The notes: a model not told the origin generated them from the sequence alone. Positions 23,940 through 30,912 are shown, numbered from the stretch's first letter. The stretch: DNA of 44,394 nt from UBA724 sp964229545 (GCA_964229545.1 CAXRDP010000004.1:1-44394), one strand, 5' to 3'. Program-made: numbers and translations.

Positions 23940-23970
23940 GTTGTCGGCTTACAAAATGTAAGTATATTTG
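23940..23970 (+). promoter_or_regulatory. rpsU promoter
   Basis: GTTG (23940-23943), 19 bases, then TATATTTG (23963-23970): both Bacteroidota elements at ideal spacing. The start site would be near 23975, leaving a leader of about 28 bases that carries the strong SD. Confidence 0.75.
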
Positions 23971-23984
23971 ACCCCATTTTAAAT

Positions 23985-23993
23985 GAGAGGAGG
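23985..23993 (+). promoter_or_regulatory. strong Shine-Dalgarno sequence of rpsU
   Basis: GAGAGGAGG lies nine bases before the rpsU ATG and contains AGGAGG, fully complementary to the 16S 3' end. No comparable SD was noticed before the other genes here. In Flavobacterium the anti-SD is normally hidden by bS21, and rpsU is a known exception used for autoregulation. Confidence 0.8.
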
Positions 23994-24002
23994 TTAAGGC
24001 TT

Positions 24003-24197
24003 ATGCTAATAATACCCATTAAAGACGGAGAAAACATCGACAGAGCGCTCAAGCGTTTTAAGCGTAAATTTGACAAAACAGGTACGATGCGTCAGCTTCG
24101 TGAGCGTCAAACGTTTACAAAGCCTTCTGTAGCTCGCAGAGCAACGATTCAAAAAGCACAGTATATTCAGCATCTTCGCGATCAAGAAGAAAATTAA
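24003..24197 (+). CDS. rpsU: 30S ribosomal protein S21 (bS21)
   Basis: A 64-residue basic protein, recognised by IIPIKDGENIDRALKRFKRKFDKTG and the Arg-rich second half (LRERQTFTKPSVARR). bS21 sits near the 3' end of 16S rRNA in the small subunit; in Flavobacteriia it helps bury the anti-SD, which is why most mRNAs of the group lack SD sequences. The gene stands alone with its own promoter and a strong SD and is followed by an intrinsic terminator, consistent with autonomous feedback control: ribosomes lacking bS21 would translate it best. Confidence 0.97.
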   Translation: MLIIPIKDGENIDRALKRFKRKFDKTGTMRQLRERQTFTKPSVARRATIQKAQYIQHLRDQEEN

Positions 24198-24223
24198 TAC
24201 TGAATAAACCGCACGATATCTTG

Positions 24224-24268
24224 CATCGAACATGAGTTTTCACTAACTTGTGTTCGATGTCTTTTTTT
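24224..24268 (+). terminator. rpsU terminator
   Basis: CATCGAACA (24224-24232) and TGTTCGATG (24251-24259) are perfect 9-bp inverted arms around an 18-base loop, followed by TC and T7. It ends six bases before the xerC ATG, and the T-tract plus G gives TTTTTTTG, a one-mismatch -7 box at four-base spacing from xerC. Confidence 0.8.
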
Positions 24269-24273
24269 GTGCT

Positions 24274-25155
24274 ATGCCCTTAACGCCCTTTTTAGATTAT
24301 TTGGCTTTGGAGAAAAATTTTTCTCCCCACACTCTTAAGGCCTATCAAAAAGACCTCGAGGCGTTTCTTTCTTTTTGCATGCAGGAATACAAAATCAAAG
24401 ACCTTACGGAGGTAAACTATGCTATGATCCGTCGGTGGATAGTAATCTTGTCCGACAAAGGCTTGGAAACCCAAACGATCAACAGAAAGTGTTCCAGTCT
24501 TAAAACCTATTTTAAGTTTTTGCAAAAAATAGAGGTCCTTTCACAATCGCCCATGCAGGGTCACAAACAGCTCAAATCGACGCCTAAACTGGTGGTGCCC
24601 CTAACCGAAAAGGAGTTGGAAAAATTGGTTGGTTACTATGACGACAGTCACTACGAGGGCGCTAAAGATGCGTTGATCGTTGAGCTATTGTACAGCACCG
24701 GTATGCGTCGTGCAGAGTTGATTTCACTTTCCTTACATGATATTGACTTTGGTAATGGGCAAATCAGGGTTTTGGGCAAACGCAACAAAGTGCGGCTCAT
24801 TCCATTATTGCCCAACATCAGCAGACGTATGCAGGCATATATCAAATTAAGAAACCAACAAGACTGCGCCTCACAAAGCCAATATTTGTTAATCAACACC
24901 AAAGGTCAGGCGGTTAGTCCTTCAAAAATATATGCGTGTGTCACTCGATTTTTGAGTATGGTTTCGACCAAGCAGAAAATCAGCCCTCATGTGTTGCGTC
25001 ACTCCTTTGCCACACATTTGCTCAATAGGGGTGCAGATATCAACACCATCAAGGAGTTGTTAGGACATAGCAGTTTGTCCTCTACACAACTCTATGCCAA
25101 AGTACAATTGCCCAAAATCAAAACAGAATATAAATCCGCCCACCCGCGTGGCTAG
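24274..25155 (+). CDS. xerC: tyrosine recombinase XerC-like
   Basis: A 293-residue site-specific recombinase of the XerC/XerD type, which resolves chromosome dimers at dif. An N-terminal SAM-like core-binding domain (about 1-85) precedes the catalytic domain, with Arg145 (STGMRRAEL), Lys169 (VLGKRNK), the HVLRH box (His239, Arg242), His265 (LLGHSS) and the nucleophile Tyr274, all intact. The frame is open from GTG 24250, but that lies inside the rpsU terminator stem, so ATG 24274 is the start. The standard length and the housekeeping location speak for a Xer protein and not a phage integrase. Confidence 0.92.
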   Translation: MPLTPFLDYLALEKNFSPHTLKAYQKDLEAFLSFCMQEYKIKDLTEVNYAMIRRWIVILSDKGLETQTINRKCSSLKTYFKFLQKIEVLSQSPMQGHKQLKSTPKLVVPLTEKELEKLVGYYDDSHYEGAKDALIVELLYSTGMRRAELISLSLHDIDFGNGQIRVLGKRNKVRLIPLLPNISRRMQAYIKLRNQQDCASQSQYLLINTKGQAVSPSKIYACVTRFLSMVSTKQKISPHVLRHSFATHLLNRGADINTIKELLGHSSLSSTQLYAKVQLPKIKTEYKSAHPRG

Positions 25156-25182
25156 CCACCGAAGGGCACAAATCATAAGCGT

Positions 25183-25482
25183 ATGAAGCTAAACATTCAA
25201 ACCGTACATTTTTCCATGAAATCCACATTGCGTGCCTACATTGAGAAGCGCGTGAATAAGTTTGCCACTTTTTACAGTCGCATCGTTGGGGTAGACCTGT
25301 ATTTGATTCTAGATAACCTCTCTGACCATCAAAACAAGCGCGTGGAGATACGCGTACAAATCCCTGGCGATGACATTATTGTGACCAAGCAAAGTGACAC
25401 ATTTGAAAAGGCTGTGGACTTGGTAGCATCGGCCACAGAACGCCTGCTGGTGCGTCGCAAAGAAAAAACCAGAATGGTTTGA
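25183..25482 (+). CDS. hpf: ribosome hibernation promoting factor, short form (HPF/RaiA)
   Basis: A 99-residue protein with the single beta-alpha-beta-beta-beta-alpha HPF/RaiA domain: MKLNIQTVHFSM at the start, KFATFYSRIVGVDLYLIL, then the basic EIRVQIPGDDIIV segment and the closing helix with RRKEK. These proteins lodge in the decoding centre of the 30S and inactivate ribosomes in stationary phase. There is no C-terminal dimerisation domain, so it is the short type. It lies 27 bases after xerC, with a terminator downstream. Confidence 0.93.
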   Translation: MKLNIQTVHFSMKSTLRAYIEKRVNKFATFYSRIVGVDLYLILDNLSDHQNKRVEIRVQIPGDDIIVTKQSDTFEKAVDLVASATERLLVRRKEKTRMV

Positions 25483-25501
25483 TTTTTTATGCAAAAAATG
25501 C

Positions 25502-25533
25502 TTTGAATCAAAAAAAATAAATTGATACATTTG
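25502..25533 (+). promoter_or_regulatory. promoter of the tRNA-Thr/Tyr/Gly/Thr-tuf cluster
   Basis: TTTG (25502-25505), 20 bases, TACATTTG (25526-25533) match both Bacteroidota elements. Transcription would start near 25538, about 26 bases before the first tRNA and inside the first stem arm of the terminator that follows hpf. Confidence 0.7.
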
Positions 25534-25534
25534 C

Positions 25535-25563
25535 AGTCCGCTTGAAAGAGCGGACTTTTTTTT
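25535..25563 (+). terminator. intrinsic terminator between hpf and the tRNA cluster
   Basis: AGTCCGCT (25535-25542), loop TGAAAG, AGCGGACT (25549-25556), then T8 ending at 25563. The T-tract touches the first base of tRNA-Thr at 25564. It should stop transcripts from hpf; RNA from the overlapping tRNA promoter would start within the stem and escape the full hairpin. Confidence 0.75.
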
Positions 25564-25640
25564 GCCGATGTAGCTCAGTTGGCTAGAGCAGCTGATTTGT
25601 AATCAGCAGGTCGTGGGTTCGAGCCCCTCCATCGGCTCCA
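25564..25640 (+). tRNA. tRNA-Thr (anticodon TGT)
   Basis: The acceptor arms GCCGATG and CATCGGC pair over seven bases, the anticodon stem GCTGA/TCAGC encloses the loop TTTGTAA with anticodon TGT, and the T-arm GTGGGTTCGAGCCCC is normal. CCA is encoded (25638-25640). It opens the Thr-Tyr-Gly-Thr cluster. Confidence 0.97.
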
Positions 25641-25716
25641 TCTGTTTGAAATGGCATTAGGCATAAAAACAGTAATTATCGAAAATTGTTTTCGGTTATA
25701 GATCTTTGAAAAAATT

Positions 25717-25799
25717 GGGGAGATACTCAAGCGGCCAACGAGGACAGACTGTAAATCTGTTGGTTTTTACCTTCGCAGGTTCGAATCCTGCTCTCCCCA
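25717..25799 (+). tRNA. tRNA-Tyr (anticodon GTA)
   Basis: The acceptor arms GGGGAGA and TCTCCCC pair, the anticodon loop is CTGTAAA (anticodon GTA) and a long variable arm is present, as expected for a class II tRNA. CCA is not encoded. The 76-base spacer before it contains a small hairpin, CGAAAA-TTG-TTTTCG at 25680-25694. Confidence 0.97.
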
Positions 25800-25814
25800 C
25801 ATGCACATCAAAAT

Positions 25815-25887
25815 GCGGGAGTAGCTCAGTTGGTAGAGCGTCAGCCTTCCAAGCTGAATGTCGCCGGTTCGAACCCGGTCTCCCGCT
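25815..25887 (+). tRNA. tRNA-Gly (anticodon TCC)
   Basis: GCGGGAG pairs with CTCCCGC, the anticodon stem TCAGC/GCTGA holds loop CTTCCAA with anticodon TCC, and the T-arm GCCGGTTCGAACCCGGT is standard. CCA is not encoded. Confidence 0.97.
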
Positions 25888-25915
25888 CTAAAAGGTCCTC
25901 CAAATGACCTGCACT

Positions 25916-25990
25916 GCCGATGTAGCTCAGGGGTAGAGCGTTTCCTTGGTAAGGAAGAGGTCACGAGTTCAAATCTCGTCATTGGCTCCA
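25916..25990 (+). tRNA. tRNA-Thr (anticodon GGT)
   Basis: GCCGATG pairs with CATTGGC (one G-T wobble), and the anticodon loop TTGGTAA gives GGT. CCA is encoded (25988-25990). It is the last tRNA of the four before the 2TM gene and tuf. Confidence 0.97.
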
Positions 25991-26034
25991 TTCTCGATTA
26001 TTTTATGTAAATTGTTGCTGTAAACCCCAACATC

Positions 26035-26292
26035 ATGAACGAACAGCAAATCCTTAAACGTGCCGAAAAGATTGTAGATTTTAAAACCCACGTTCTTTCC
26101 TATGTGGTGGTCAATTTGTTTTTAATCGGGCTGAATCTTTACCATGACAACACCATCGATTGGGCCTTTTTTCCATTGTTTGGATGGGGAATTGGTTTGT
26201 TTTCTCACTACATATCGGTATACAACCGCCTGTTTTCTGTAGAGCGTGAAGCCGAGAAACTTCGTAATAAACACAGGGACAAAAGAACTTAA
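26035..26292 (+). CDS. 2TM-domain membrane protein
   Basis: An 85-residue protein with two membrane helices (about 17-36 and 43-63) flanked by charged ends: an N-terminal KRAEKIVDFKTHVLSYVVVN and a C-terminal EREAEKLRNKHRDKR. This is the pattern of the short 2TM-domain proteins found in many Bacteroidota, sometimes fused to histidine kinases. Its role is unknown. It is placed between tRNA-Thr and tuf, where relatives usually have no gene, and no promoter is evident, so it is likely read with the tRNAs. Confidence 0.8.
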   Translation: MNEQQILKRAEKIVDFKTHVLSYVVVNLFLIGLNLYHDNTIDWAFFPLFGWGIGLFSHYISVYNRLFSVEREAEKLRNKHRDKRT

Positions 26293-26299
26293 TTATATA

Positions 26300-26433
26300 C
26301 TTATTTCTATAAGTTTTTCTACAAATAAATTCTTTGTAAGAGAGCCTTCAAATGCTAAATTGTCAATCACTAAGACTGGTATTTTTGCTTCTGTTAGGCA
26401 TTATTTACAGGTTAAGATTCCCTCTTGTATAAA
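26300..26433 (-). other. possible decayed coding remnant in the 2TM-tuf gap
   Basis: The 230-bp gap between the 2TM gene and tuf is AT-rich. On the minus strand, one frame reads DLFIQEGILTCK, stop, then about 35 codons containing AKIPVLVIDNLAFEG and ending at TAA near 26300. The composition is protein-like, but there is no start codon and there is an internal stop. It may be the 3' remnant of a lost gene or chance. Confidence 0.2.
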
Positions 26434-26482
26434 CAAATCTTAAATTTTATCTCCATGCTAAGGATTGTACGCAATAAATTTT

Positions 26483-26490
26483 TATATTTG
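26483..26490 (+). promoter_or_regulatory. -7 promoter box of tuf
   Basis: TATATTTG matches TAnnTTTG, 32 bases before the tuf ATG. ATTG at 26464-26467 is only 15 bases upstream of it, shorter than usual for a -33. Confidence 0.55.
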
Positions 26491-26522
26491 CGCTCATTTT
26501 AAAAGCATAAACAAAACATATT

Positions 26523-27710
26523 ATGGCAAAGGAAACTTTCGATCGGTCTAAACCCCACTTGAATATCGGAACCATTGGGCACGTCGATCACGGAAAAACA
26601 ACCCTTACGGCTGCGATCACTAAAGTATTGGCTGATGCCGGACTTTCTGAAGCTAAAAGCTTTGATCAAATTGACAACGCACCTGAGGAAAAAGAAAGAG
26701 GTATTACTATCAATACTTCACACGTTGAATATCAAACTCAGAACCGTCACTACGCACACGTTGACTGTCCTGGTCACGCGGACTATGTAAAGAACATGGT
26801 AACGGGTGCCGCACAAATGGACGGTGCGATCTTGGTGGTAGCTGCGACTGATGGTCCTATGCCACAGACGCGCGAGCACATCCTTTTGGGTCGTCAGGTT
26901 GGTGTTCCACGAATTGTAGCTTTCTTGAACAAAGCTGACATGGTGGACGATGAAGAATTGTTAGAATTGGTAGAAATGGAAGTTCGCGAATTGTTGAGCT
27001 TCTACGACTACGATGGTGACAACGGACCTGTTGTTCTTGGATCTGCACTTGGGGCCCTTAACGGTGAACAAAAGTGGGTCGACTCTGTGATGAAACTCAT
27101 GGAAGAAGTTGACAACTGGATTGAGCTTCCCAAGCGTGATGTTGACAAAGACTTCTTGATGCCTATCGAAGATGTATTCTCAATCACAGGTCGTGGTACA
27201 GTAGCTACCGGACGTATTGAGACAGGTGTTGCCAACACAGGTGATGCTGTTGACATCATCGGTATGGGTGCTGAAAAATTGGCCTCTACCATCACAGGAG
27301 TAGAAATGTTCCGCAAGATTTTGGATCGTGGTGAAGCTGGTGACAACGTAGGTATCTTATTGCGTGGTATCGAAAAAACCGATATCAAGCGTGGTATGGT
27401 AATCTGTAAGCCAGGTTCCGTAAAGCCTCACGCCAAATTCAAAGCAGAGGTTTATATCTTGAAGAAAGAAGAAGGGGGTCGTCACACACCATTCCACAAC
27501 AACTACCGTCCTCAGTTCTACGTACGTACAACTGACGTAACAGGTAATATCAACTTGCCTGATGGCGTTGAAATGGTAATGCCCGGTGACAACCTCACCA
27601 TTACAGTAGACCTTATCCAGCCTATCGCTCTTAACGTTGGTTTGCGTTTTGCAATCCGTGAAGGAGGTAGAACTGTAGGTGCTGGTCAGGTAACTGAAAT
27701 TTTAGACTAA
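26523..27710 (+). CDS. tuf: translation elongation factor Tu
   Basis: A 395-residue GTPase that brings aminoacyl-tRNA to the ribosome. G1 GHVDHGKT (19-26), switch I RGITINTSHVEY, G3 DCPGHADYV, and G4 NKAD are all present, followed by domains II and III ending in VGAGQVTEI. Codon use is strongly biased towards a few codons, as expected for a highly expressed gene. It sits between the tRNA cluster and tRNA-Trp-secE-nusG, the standard flavobacterial order. Confidence 0.99.
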   Translation: MAKETFDRSKPHLNIGTIGHVDHGKTTLTAAITKVLADAGLSEAKSFDQIDNAPEEKERGITINTSHVEYQTQNRHYAHVDCPGHADYVKNMVTGAAQMDGAILVVAATDGPMPQTREHILLGRQVGVPRIVAFLNKADMVDDEELLELVEMEVRELLSFYDYDGDNGPVVLGSALGALNGEQKWVDSVMKLMEEVDNWIELPKRDVDKDFLMPIEDVFSITGRGTVATGRIETGVANTGDAVDIIGMGAEKLASTITGVEMFRKILDRGEAGDNVGILLRGIEKTDIKRGMVICKPGSVKPHAKFKAEVYILKKEEGGRHTPFHNNYRPQFYVRTTDVTGNINLPDGVEMVMPGDNLTITVDLIQPIALNVGLRFAIREGGRTVGAGQVTEILD

Positions 27711-27732
27711 ATTAGTTTTATACGATCATAAT

Positions 27733-27763
27733 AAGGTGTCGTGCTTTTTGCACGACACCTTTT
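27733..27763 (+). terminator. hairpin after tuf, likely terminator or attenuator
   Basis: AAGGTGTCGTGC (27733-27744), loop T5, GCACGACACCTT (27750-27761): a perfect 12-bp stem. The following T-stretch is short (TTTT then A), so termination may be partial. No promoter is seen before tRNA-Trp, which suggests read-through or processing. Confidence 0.65.
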
Positions 27764-27830
27764 ATAACAAAAATCATTAGGTGTATCGGACTTCGACAAG
27801 TAGGATACAGGAGCGCGAACACCAACAGAG

Positions 27831-27903
27831 ACGGGTTTAGCTCAGTTGGTAGAGCACTGGTCTCCAAAACCAGGTGTCGGGAGTTCGAGTCTCTCAACCC
27901 GTG
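27831..27903 (+). tRNA. tRNA-Trp (anticodon CCA)
   Basis: ACGGGTT pairs with AACCCGT, the anticodon stem CTGGT/ACCAG encloses CTCCAAA with anticodon CCA, and the T-arm GGGAGTTCGAGTCTCTC is normal. CCA is not encoded at the 3' end. It is 18 bases before secE. Confidence 0.97.
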
Positions 27904-27921
27904 CAAACAGACCATTTTGCT

Positions 27922-28107
27922 ATGATACAGTACGTAAAAGAGTCATTTGAAGAATTAAAAAAACACGTCACATGGACGGCTTGGCCCGAATTGCAGAGGC
28001 TAACTACTGTGGTGTTGGTATTCTCTATCCTTTTCTCATTGGTTATTTGGGGTGCTGACTCCGTACTTTCTAGAGTAGTTAAATTTTATTTTCAGTTAAT
28101 CCAATAA
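27922..28107 (+). CDS. secE: preprotein translocase subunit SecE
   Basis: A 61-residue single-helix SecE of the short bacterial type. The amphipathic part ESFEELKKHVTWTAWPELQR includes the conserved W-P-x-x-E segment and is followed by one transmembrane helix (about 29-50). SecE stabilises SecY in the protein-export channel. The start is taken at ATG 27922; an upstream in-frame ATG lies inside tRNA-Trp and is not credible. It is four bases from nusG. Confidence 0.95.
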   Translation: MIQYVKESFEELKKHVTWTAWPELQRLTTVVLVFSILFSLVIWGADSVLSRVVKFYFQLIQ

Positions 28108-28111
28108 TACC

Positions 28112-28663
28112 ATGACAGAAACAGACGTTAAAAAGTGGTATGTGGTACGCGCAGTGAGCGGACAGGAAAATAAGATTAAGACCTATATTGAATCTGAAAT
28201 TTCCCGTCATGGGTTGTCAGATTATGTAGATGACGTATTGGTCCCTACCGAAAAAGTCATCCAAATCCGTAAGGGTAAAAAAATCAACAAGGAACGTGTG
28301 TATTTCCCAGGGTATATCATGGTGAAAGCCAATCTTTCCGGAGAAGTACCTCACATCATTCGTTCCATTACCAACGTCATTGGTTTTTTAGGAGAAACCA
28401 AAGGGGGTGACCCAGTACCGTTAAGACAGTCTGAAGTCAACCGTATGTTGGGTAAAGTGGACGAGTTAGCCGTTCAGACCGAGAATGTGTCTATACCATT
28501 TACCATTGGTGAAACCATCAAAGTAATTGATGGACCTTTCAATGGATTTAACGGTACGATTGAAAAAATTAATGAAGAAAAACGCAAGTTGGAAGTGATG
28601 GTGAAAATTTTCGGCAGAAAAACACCGCTCGAGCTTTCCTACATGCAAGTAGAGAAACTATAA
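28112..28663 (+). CDS. nusG: transcription termination/antitermination factor NusG
   Basis: A 183-residue NusG with the NGN domain (about 8-115, KWYVVRAVSGQENKIK at the start and VYFPGYIMVKA in the middle) and a C-terminal KOW domain (about 128-183; IPFTIGETIKVIDGPFNGFNG in two parts). It binds RNA polymerase clamp helices and links it to Rho or the leading ribosome. Position between secE and rplK is the standard one. Confidence 0.98.
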   Translation: MTETDVKKWYVVRAVSGQENKIKTYIESEISRHGLSDYVDDVLVPTEKVIQIRKGKKINKERVYFPGYIMVKANLSGEVPHIIRSITNVIGFLGETKGGDPVPLRQSEVNRMLGKVDELAVQTENVSIPFTIGETIKVIDGPFNGFNGTIEKINEEKRKLEVMVKIFGRKTPLELSYMQVEKL

Positions 28664-28722
28664 GTGTTACATGATACGATTTCAATGCAGCTTCCATGCG
28701 GCGAGATCAATTTATTTAAACA

Positions 28723-29160
28723 ATGGCAAAAGAAGTAAGTAAAGTAGTCAAGCTACAAGTTAGGGGAGGTGCTGCGAATCCGTCGCCACCGGTTGGACCC
28801 GCTTTAGGTGCCGCTGGAGTGAACATCATGGAGTTCTGTAAGCAATTCAATGCGAGAACTCAAGACAAAGCCGGTAAGGTTTTGCCTGTTGTAATCTCTG
28901 TCTATGCAGACAAGTCATTCGACTTTATTGTAAAGACGCCACCTGCAGCCGTTCAATTATTGGAAGCCGCAAAGGTTAAAAAAGGATCCGGAGAACCCAA
29001 CCGAAGCAAAGTAGCCAGTGTGACTTGGGACCAAGTACGCACTATTGCTGAAGACAAAATGCAAGATTTAAATGCATTTACGGTTGAATCAGCCATGAAA
29101 ATGGTTGCAGGAACCGCTCGATCTATGGGTCTAACCGTAAAAGGTCAGGCACCTCTTTAA
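28723..29160 (+). CDS. rplK: 50S ribosomal protein L11 (uL11)
   Basis: A 145-residue protein of the GTPase-associated centre. The N-terminal domain with VRGGAANPSPPVGPALGAAGVN (in two parts) and the C-terminal RNA-binding domain ending TARSMGLTVKG are complete. It follows nusG after 59 bases and forms a unit with rplA. Confidence 0.99.
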   Translation: MAKEVSKVVKLQVRGGAANPSPPVGPALGAAGVNIMEFCKQFNARTQDKAGKVLPVVISVYADKSFDFIVKTPPAAVQLLEAAKVKKGSGEPNRSKVASVTWDQVRTIAEDKMQDLNAFTVESAMKMVAGTARSMGLTVKGQAPL

Positions 29161-29177
29161 CCTTGAATTGAAATACT

Positions 29178-29867
29178 ATGGCAAAAATTTCCAAAAAAAG
29201 AAAGGAAGCGTTGTCTAAGATAGACCGCGCGACCATGTATTCCTTAGCGGACGCTGCATCTTTGGTTAAAGAGATTACCTCTACCAAATTTGATGCCTCT
29301 GTAGATTTGGCCGTACGCCTCGGCGTCGACCCTCGTAAAGCAGACCAAATGGTTCGTGGTGTGGTGACCCTACCCCATGGAACTGGTAAAGAAGTCAAGG
29401 TATTGGCCTTGGTGACTCCAGACAAAGAAGCCGAAGCCCTAGAAGCCGGTGCTGACTTTGTTGGTCTGGATGAGTATCTACAGAAAATCAAAGACGGATG
29501 GACAGATGTGGACGTCATTATTACCATGCCAAGTGTGATGGGCAAACTCGGACCATTGGGTCGTGTGCTCGGACCACGAGGCTTGATGCCCAATCCCAAA
29601 ACCGGTACGGTGACCATGGATGTCGCCAAAGCGGTTCGTGAGGTTAAGGCGGGTAAGATTGACTTTAAAGTGGATAAGACCGGCATCGTGCATGCCGCAA
29701 TTGGAAAAGTATCTTTTGATGCAGACAAAATCCTAGGTAACGCAAATGAGCTGATGCAAACATTGGTCAAGCTCAAGCCGTCATCTACCAAAGGAACCTA
29801 TATCAAAAGTGTTTCCATGTCGAGTACCATGAGTCCAAGCATTCCAGTAGAATACAAAACTGTTTAA
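29178..29867 (+). CDS. rplA: 50S ribosomal protein L1 (uL1)
   Basis: A 229-residue L1-stalk protein. The signature region KLGPLGRVLGPRGLMPNPKTG (near 126-146, in two parts) is intact, as is KFDASVDLAVRLGVDPRKADQ. In many bacteria L1 represses its own operon by binding the mRNA; no L1-site-like structure was recognised here. Spacing to rplK and rplJ is 17 and 20 bases. Confidence 0.99.
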   Translation: MAKISKKRKEALSKIDRATMYSLADAASLVKEITSTKFDASVDLAVRLGVDPRKADQMVRGVVTLPHGTGKEVKVLALVTPDKEAEALEAGADFVGLDEYLQKIKDGWTDVDVIITMPSVMGKLGPLGRVLGPRGLMPNPKTGTVTMDVAKAVREVKAGKIDFKVDKTGIVHAAIGKVSFDADKILGNANELMQTLVKLKPSSTKGTYIKSVSMSSTMSPSIPVEYKTV

Positions 29868-29887
29868 CGGGTAGCTAAATGTAAATT

Positions 29888-30409
29888 ATGACAAGAGAAC
29901 AAAAAGCACAAGCTATCGAAAACTTAACTGCCCAACTCGGTGACAGCACCAACATCTATTTGACAGATGTTTCGGGATTGGATGCGGCAAAAACCTCAAA
30001 TTTGCGTCGCGCCTGTTTCAAAGCCGGTATTGAGCTTACGGTAGTTAAAAACACATTGTTGGCCAAAGCCATGGAGGCTTCTGACAAAGATTTCGGAGAT
30101 CTATTAGGTGTGCTCAAAGGCAACACCGCCATGATGTTTTCTGAAGTGGGCAACGCGCCCGCCAAAGTCATCAAAGATTTTCGTAAGAAATCAAATAGAC
30201 CCATCCTTAAGGGGGCCTATATTGAAGAAGCCATTTACTTGGGCGATGACCAAGTAGAGGCATTAGTCAACATCAAGTCTAAGGAAGAACTGATCGGTGA
30301 AATCATCACCTTGTTGCAGTCTCCTGCTAAAAACGTGGTTTCAGCCCTTCAGTCGGGTGGTGGAACCCTCGCCGGAATTATTAAAACGCTTTCTGAAAAG
30401 GAAGCATAA
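29888..30409 (+). CDS. rplJ: 50S ribosomal protein L10 (uL10)
   Basis: A 173-residue stalk-base protein that anchors L7/L12 dimers. MTREQKAQAIENL and the LRRACFKAGIELTVVKNTLLAKA core (two parts) identify it, and the C-terminal helix for L12 binding is present. The usual L10 leader would have to lie in or before the 20-base gap after rplA, which is too short, so control likely acts further upstream. Confidence 0.99.
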   Translation: MTREQKAQAIENLTAQLGDSTNIYLTDVSGLDAAKTSNLRRACFKAGIELTVVKNTLLAKAMEASDKDFGDLLGVLKGNTAMMFSEVGNAPAKVIKDFRKKSNRPILKGAYIEEAIYLGDDQVEALVNIKSKEELIGEIITLLQSPAKNVVSALQSGGGTLAGIIKTLSEKEA

Positions 30410-30447
30410 ATTTTGTTTAACACAACTCTATTATAAATACGTTCAAA

Positions 30448-30828
30448 ATGGCAGATTTAAAAGATTTTGCAGAACAATTGGTCAACCTTACTGTTAAAGA
30501 AGTAAACGAATTGGCCGCAATTTTAAAAGAAGAATATGGTATCGAGCCTGCTGCAGCTGCTGTGGCAGTTGCTGGTCCTGCTGCTGGTGGTGGTGACGCC
30601 GATGGTGGAGAAGAGAAGTCAGAATTTGATGTGATTCTCAAAGCAGCCGGTGGTTCGAAACTTGCCGTCGTTAAATTGGTGAAAGAACTTACTGGTCTTG
30701 GCTTGAAAGAAGCCAAAGAATTGGTAGACAATGCGCCTAGCCCTCTTAAAGAAGGGGTGTCTAAAGACGAGGCAGAAGGCCTAAAATCTTCTCTTGAAGA
30801 AGCCGGTGCTGAGGTTGAATTGAAGTAA
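30448..30828 (+). CDS. rplL: 50S ribosomal protein L7/L12 (bL12)
   Basis: A 126-residue acidic stalk protein. An N-terminal dimerisation domain (1-35) is joined by an Ala/Gly-rich hinge (about 33-52) to the C-terminal factor-binding domain with LKAAGGSKLAVVKLVKELTGLGLKEAKELVDN (read in parts). Length and composition are typical. Confidence 0.99.
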   Translation: MADLKDFAEQLVNLTVKEVNELAAILKEEYGIEPAAAAVAVAGPAAGGGDADGGEEKSEFDVILKAAGGSKLAVVKLVKELTGLGLKEAKELVDNAPSPLKEGVSKDEAEGLKSSLEEAGAEVELK

Positions 30829-30848
30829 ACCCCTCCGATTAACTCATT

Positions 30849-30912
30849 CTAAGGCCACGGATTTTTCCGATGGCCTTAGCTTCGTTTTGAAAACGAAAGC
30901 AGCTGAAAGCTG
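30849..30912 (+). other. three consecutive hairpins between rplL and rpoB
   Basis: In the 115-bp gap stand (a) CTAAGGCCA-CGGA-TTTT-TCCG-A-TGGCCTTAG at 30849-30879, a long stem with one bulged A; (b) TTCGTTTT-G-AAAACGAA at 30881-30897; and (c) CAGCT-GAA-AGCTG at 30900-30912. None has a clear T-tract. They could slow or process transcripts, lowering rpoBC relative to ribosomal proteins; in E. coli a partial terminator and an RNase III site lie at this place. Confidence 0.6.

Noticed and set aside
24250..24273. GTG start for xerC at 24250
   Set aside because: It falls in the right arm of the rpsU terminator, and the added residues do not fit the XerC N-terminus.
24274..25155. xerC as an integrase marking a mobile element
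   Set aside because: Housekeeping neighbours, XerC-type length and no direct repeats or phage genes around it.
26246..26443. 65-codon plus-strand frame after the 2TM gene
   Set aside because: It overlaps the end of the 2TM gene and its translation is not protein-like enough; the opposite strand looks somewhat more coding.
27733..27763. Post-tuf hairpin as a riboswitch or small RNA
   Set aside because: A simple perfect stem with a five-base loop and no conserved aptamer-like core; terminator or processing site is enough.
27874..27921. Upstream ATG for secE
   Set aside because: It lies within the mature tRNA-Trp sequence.
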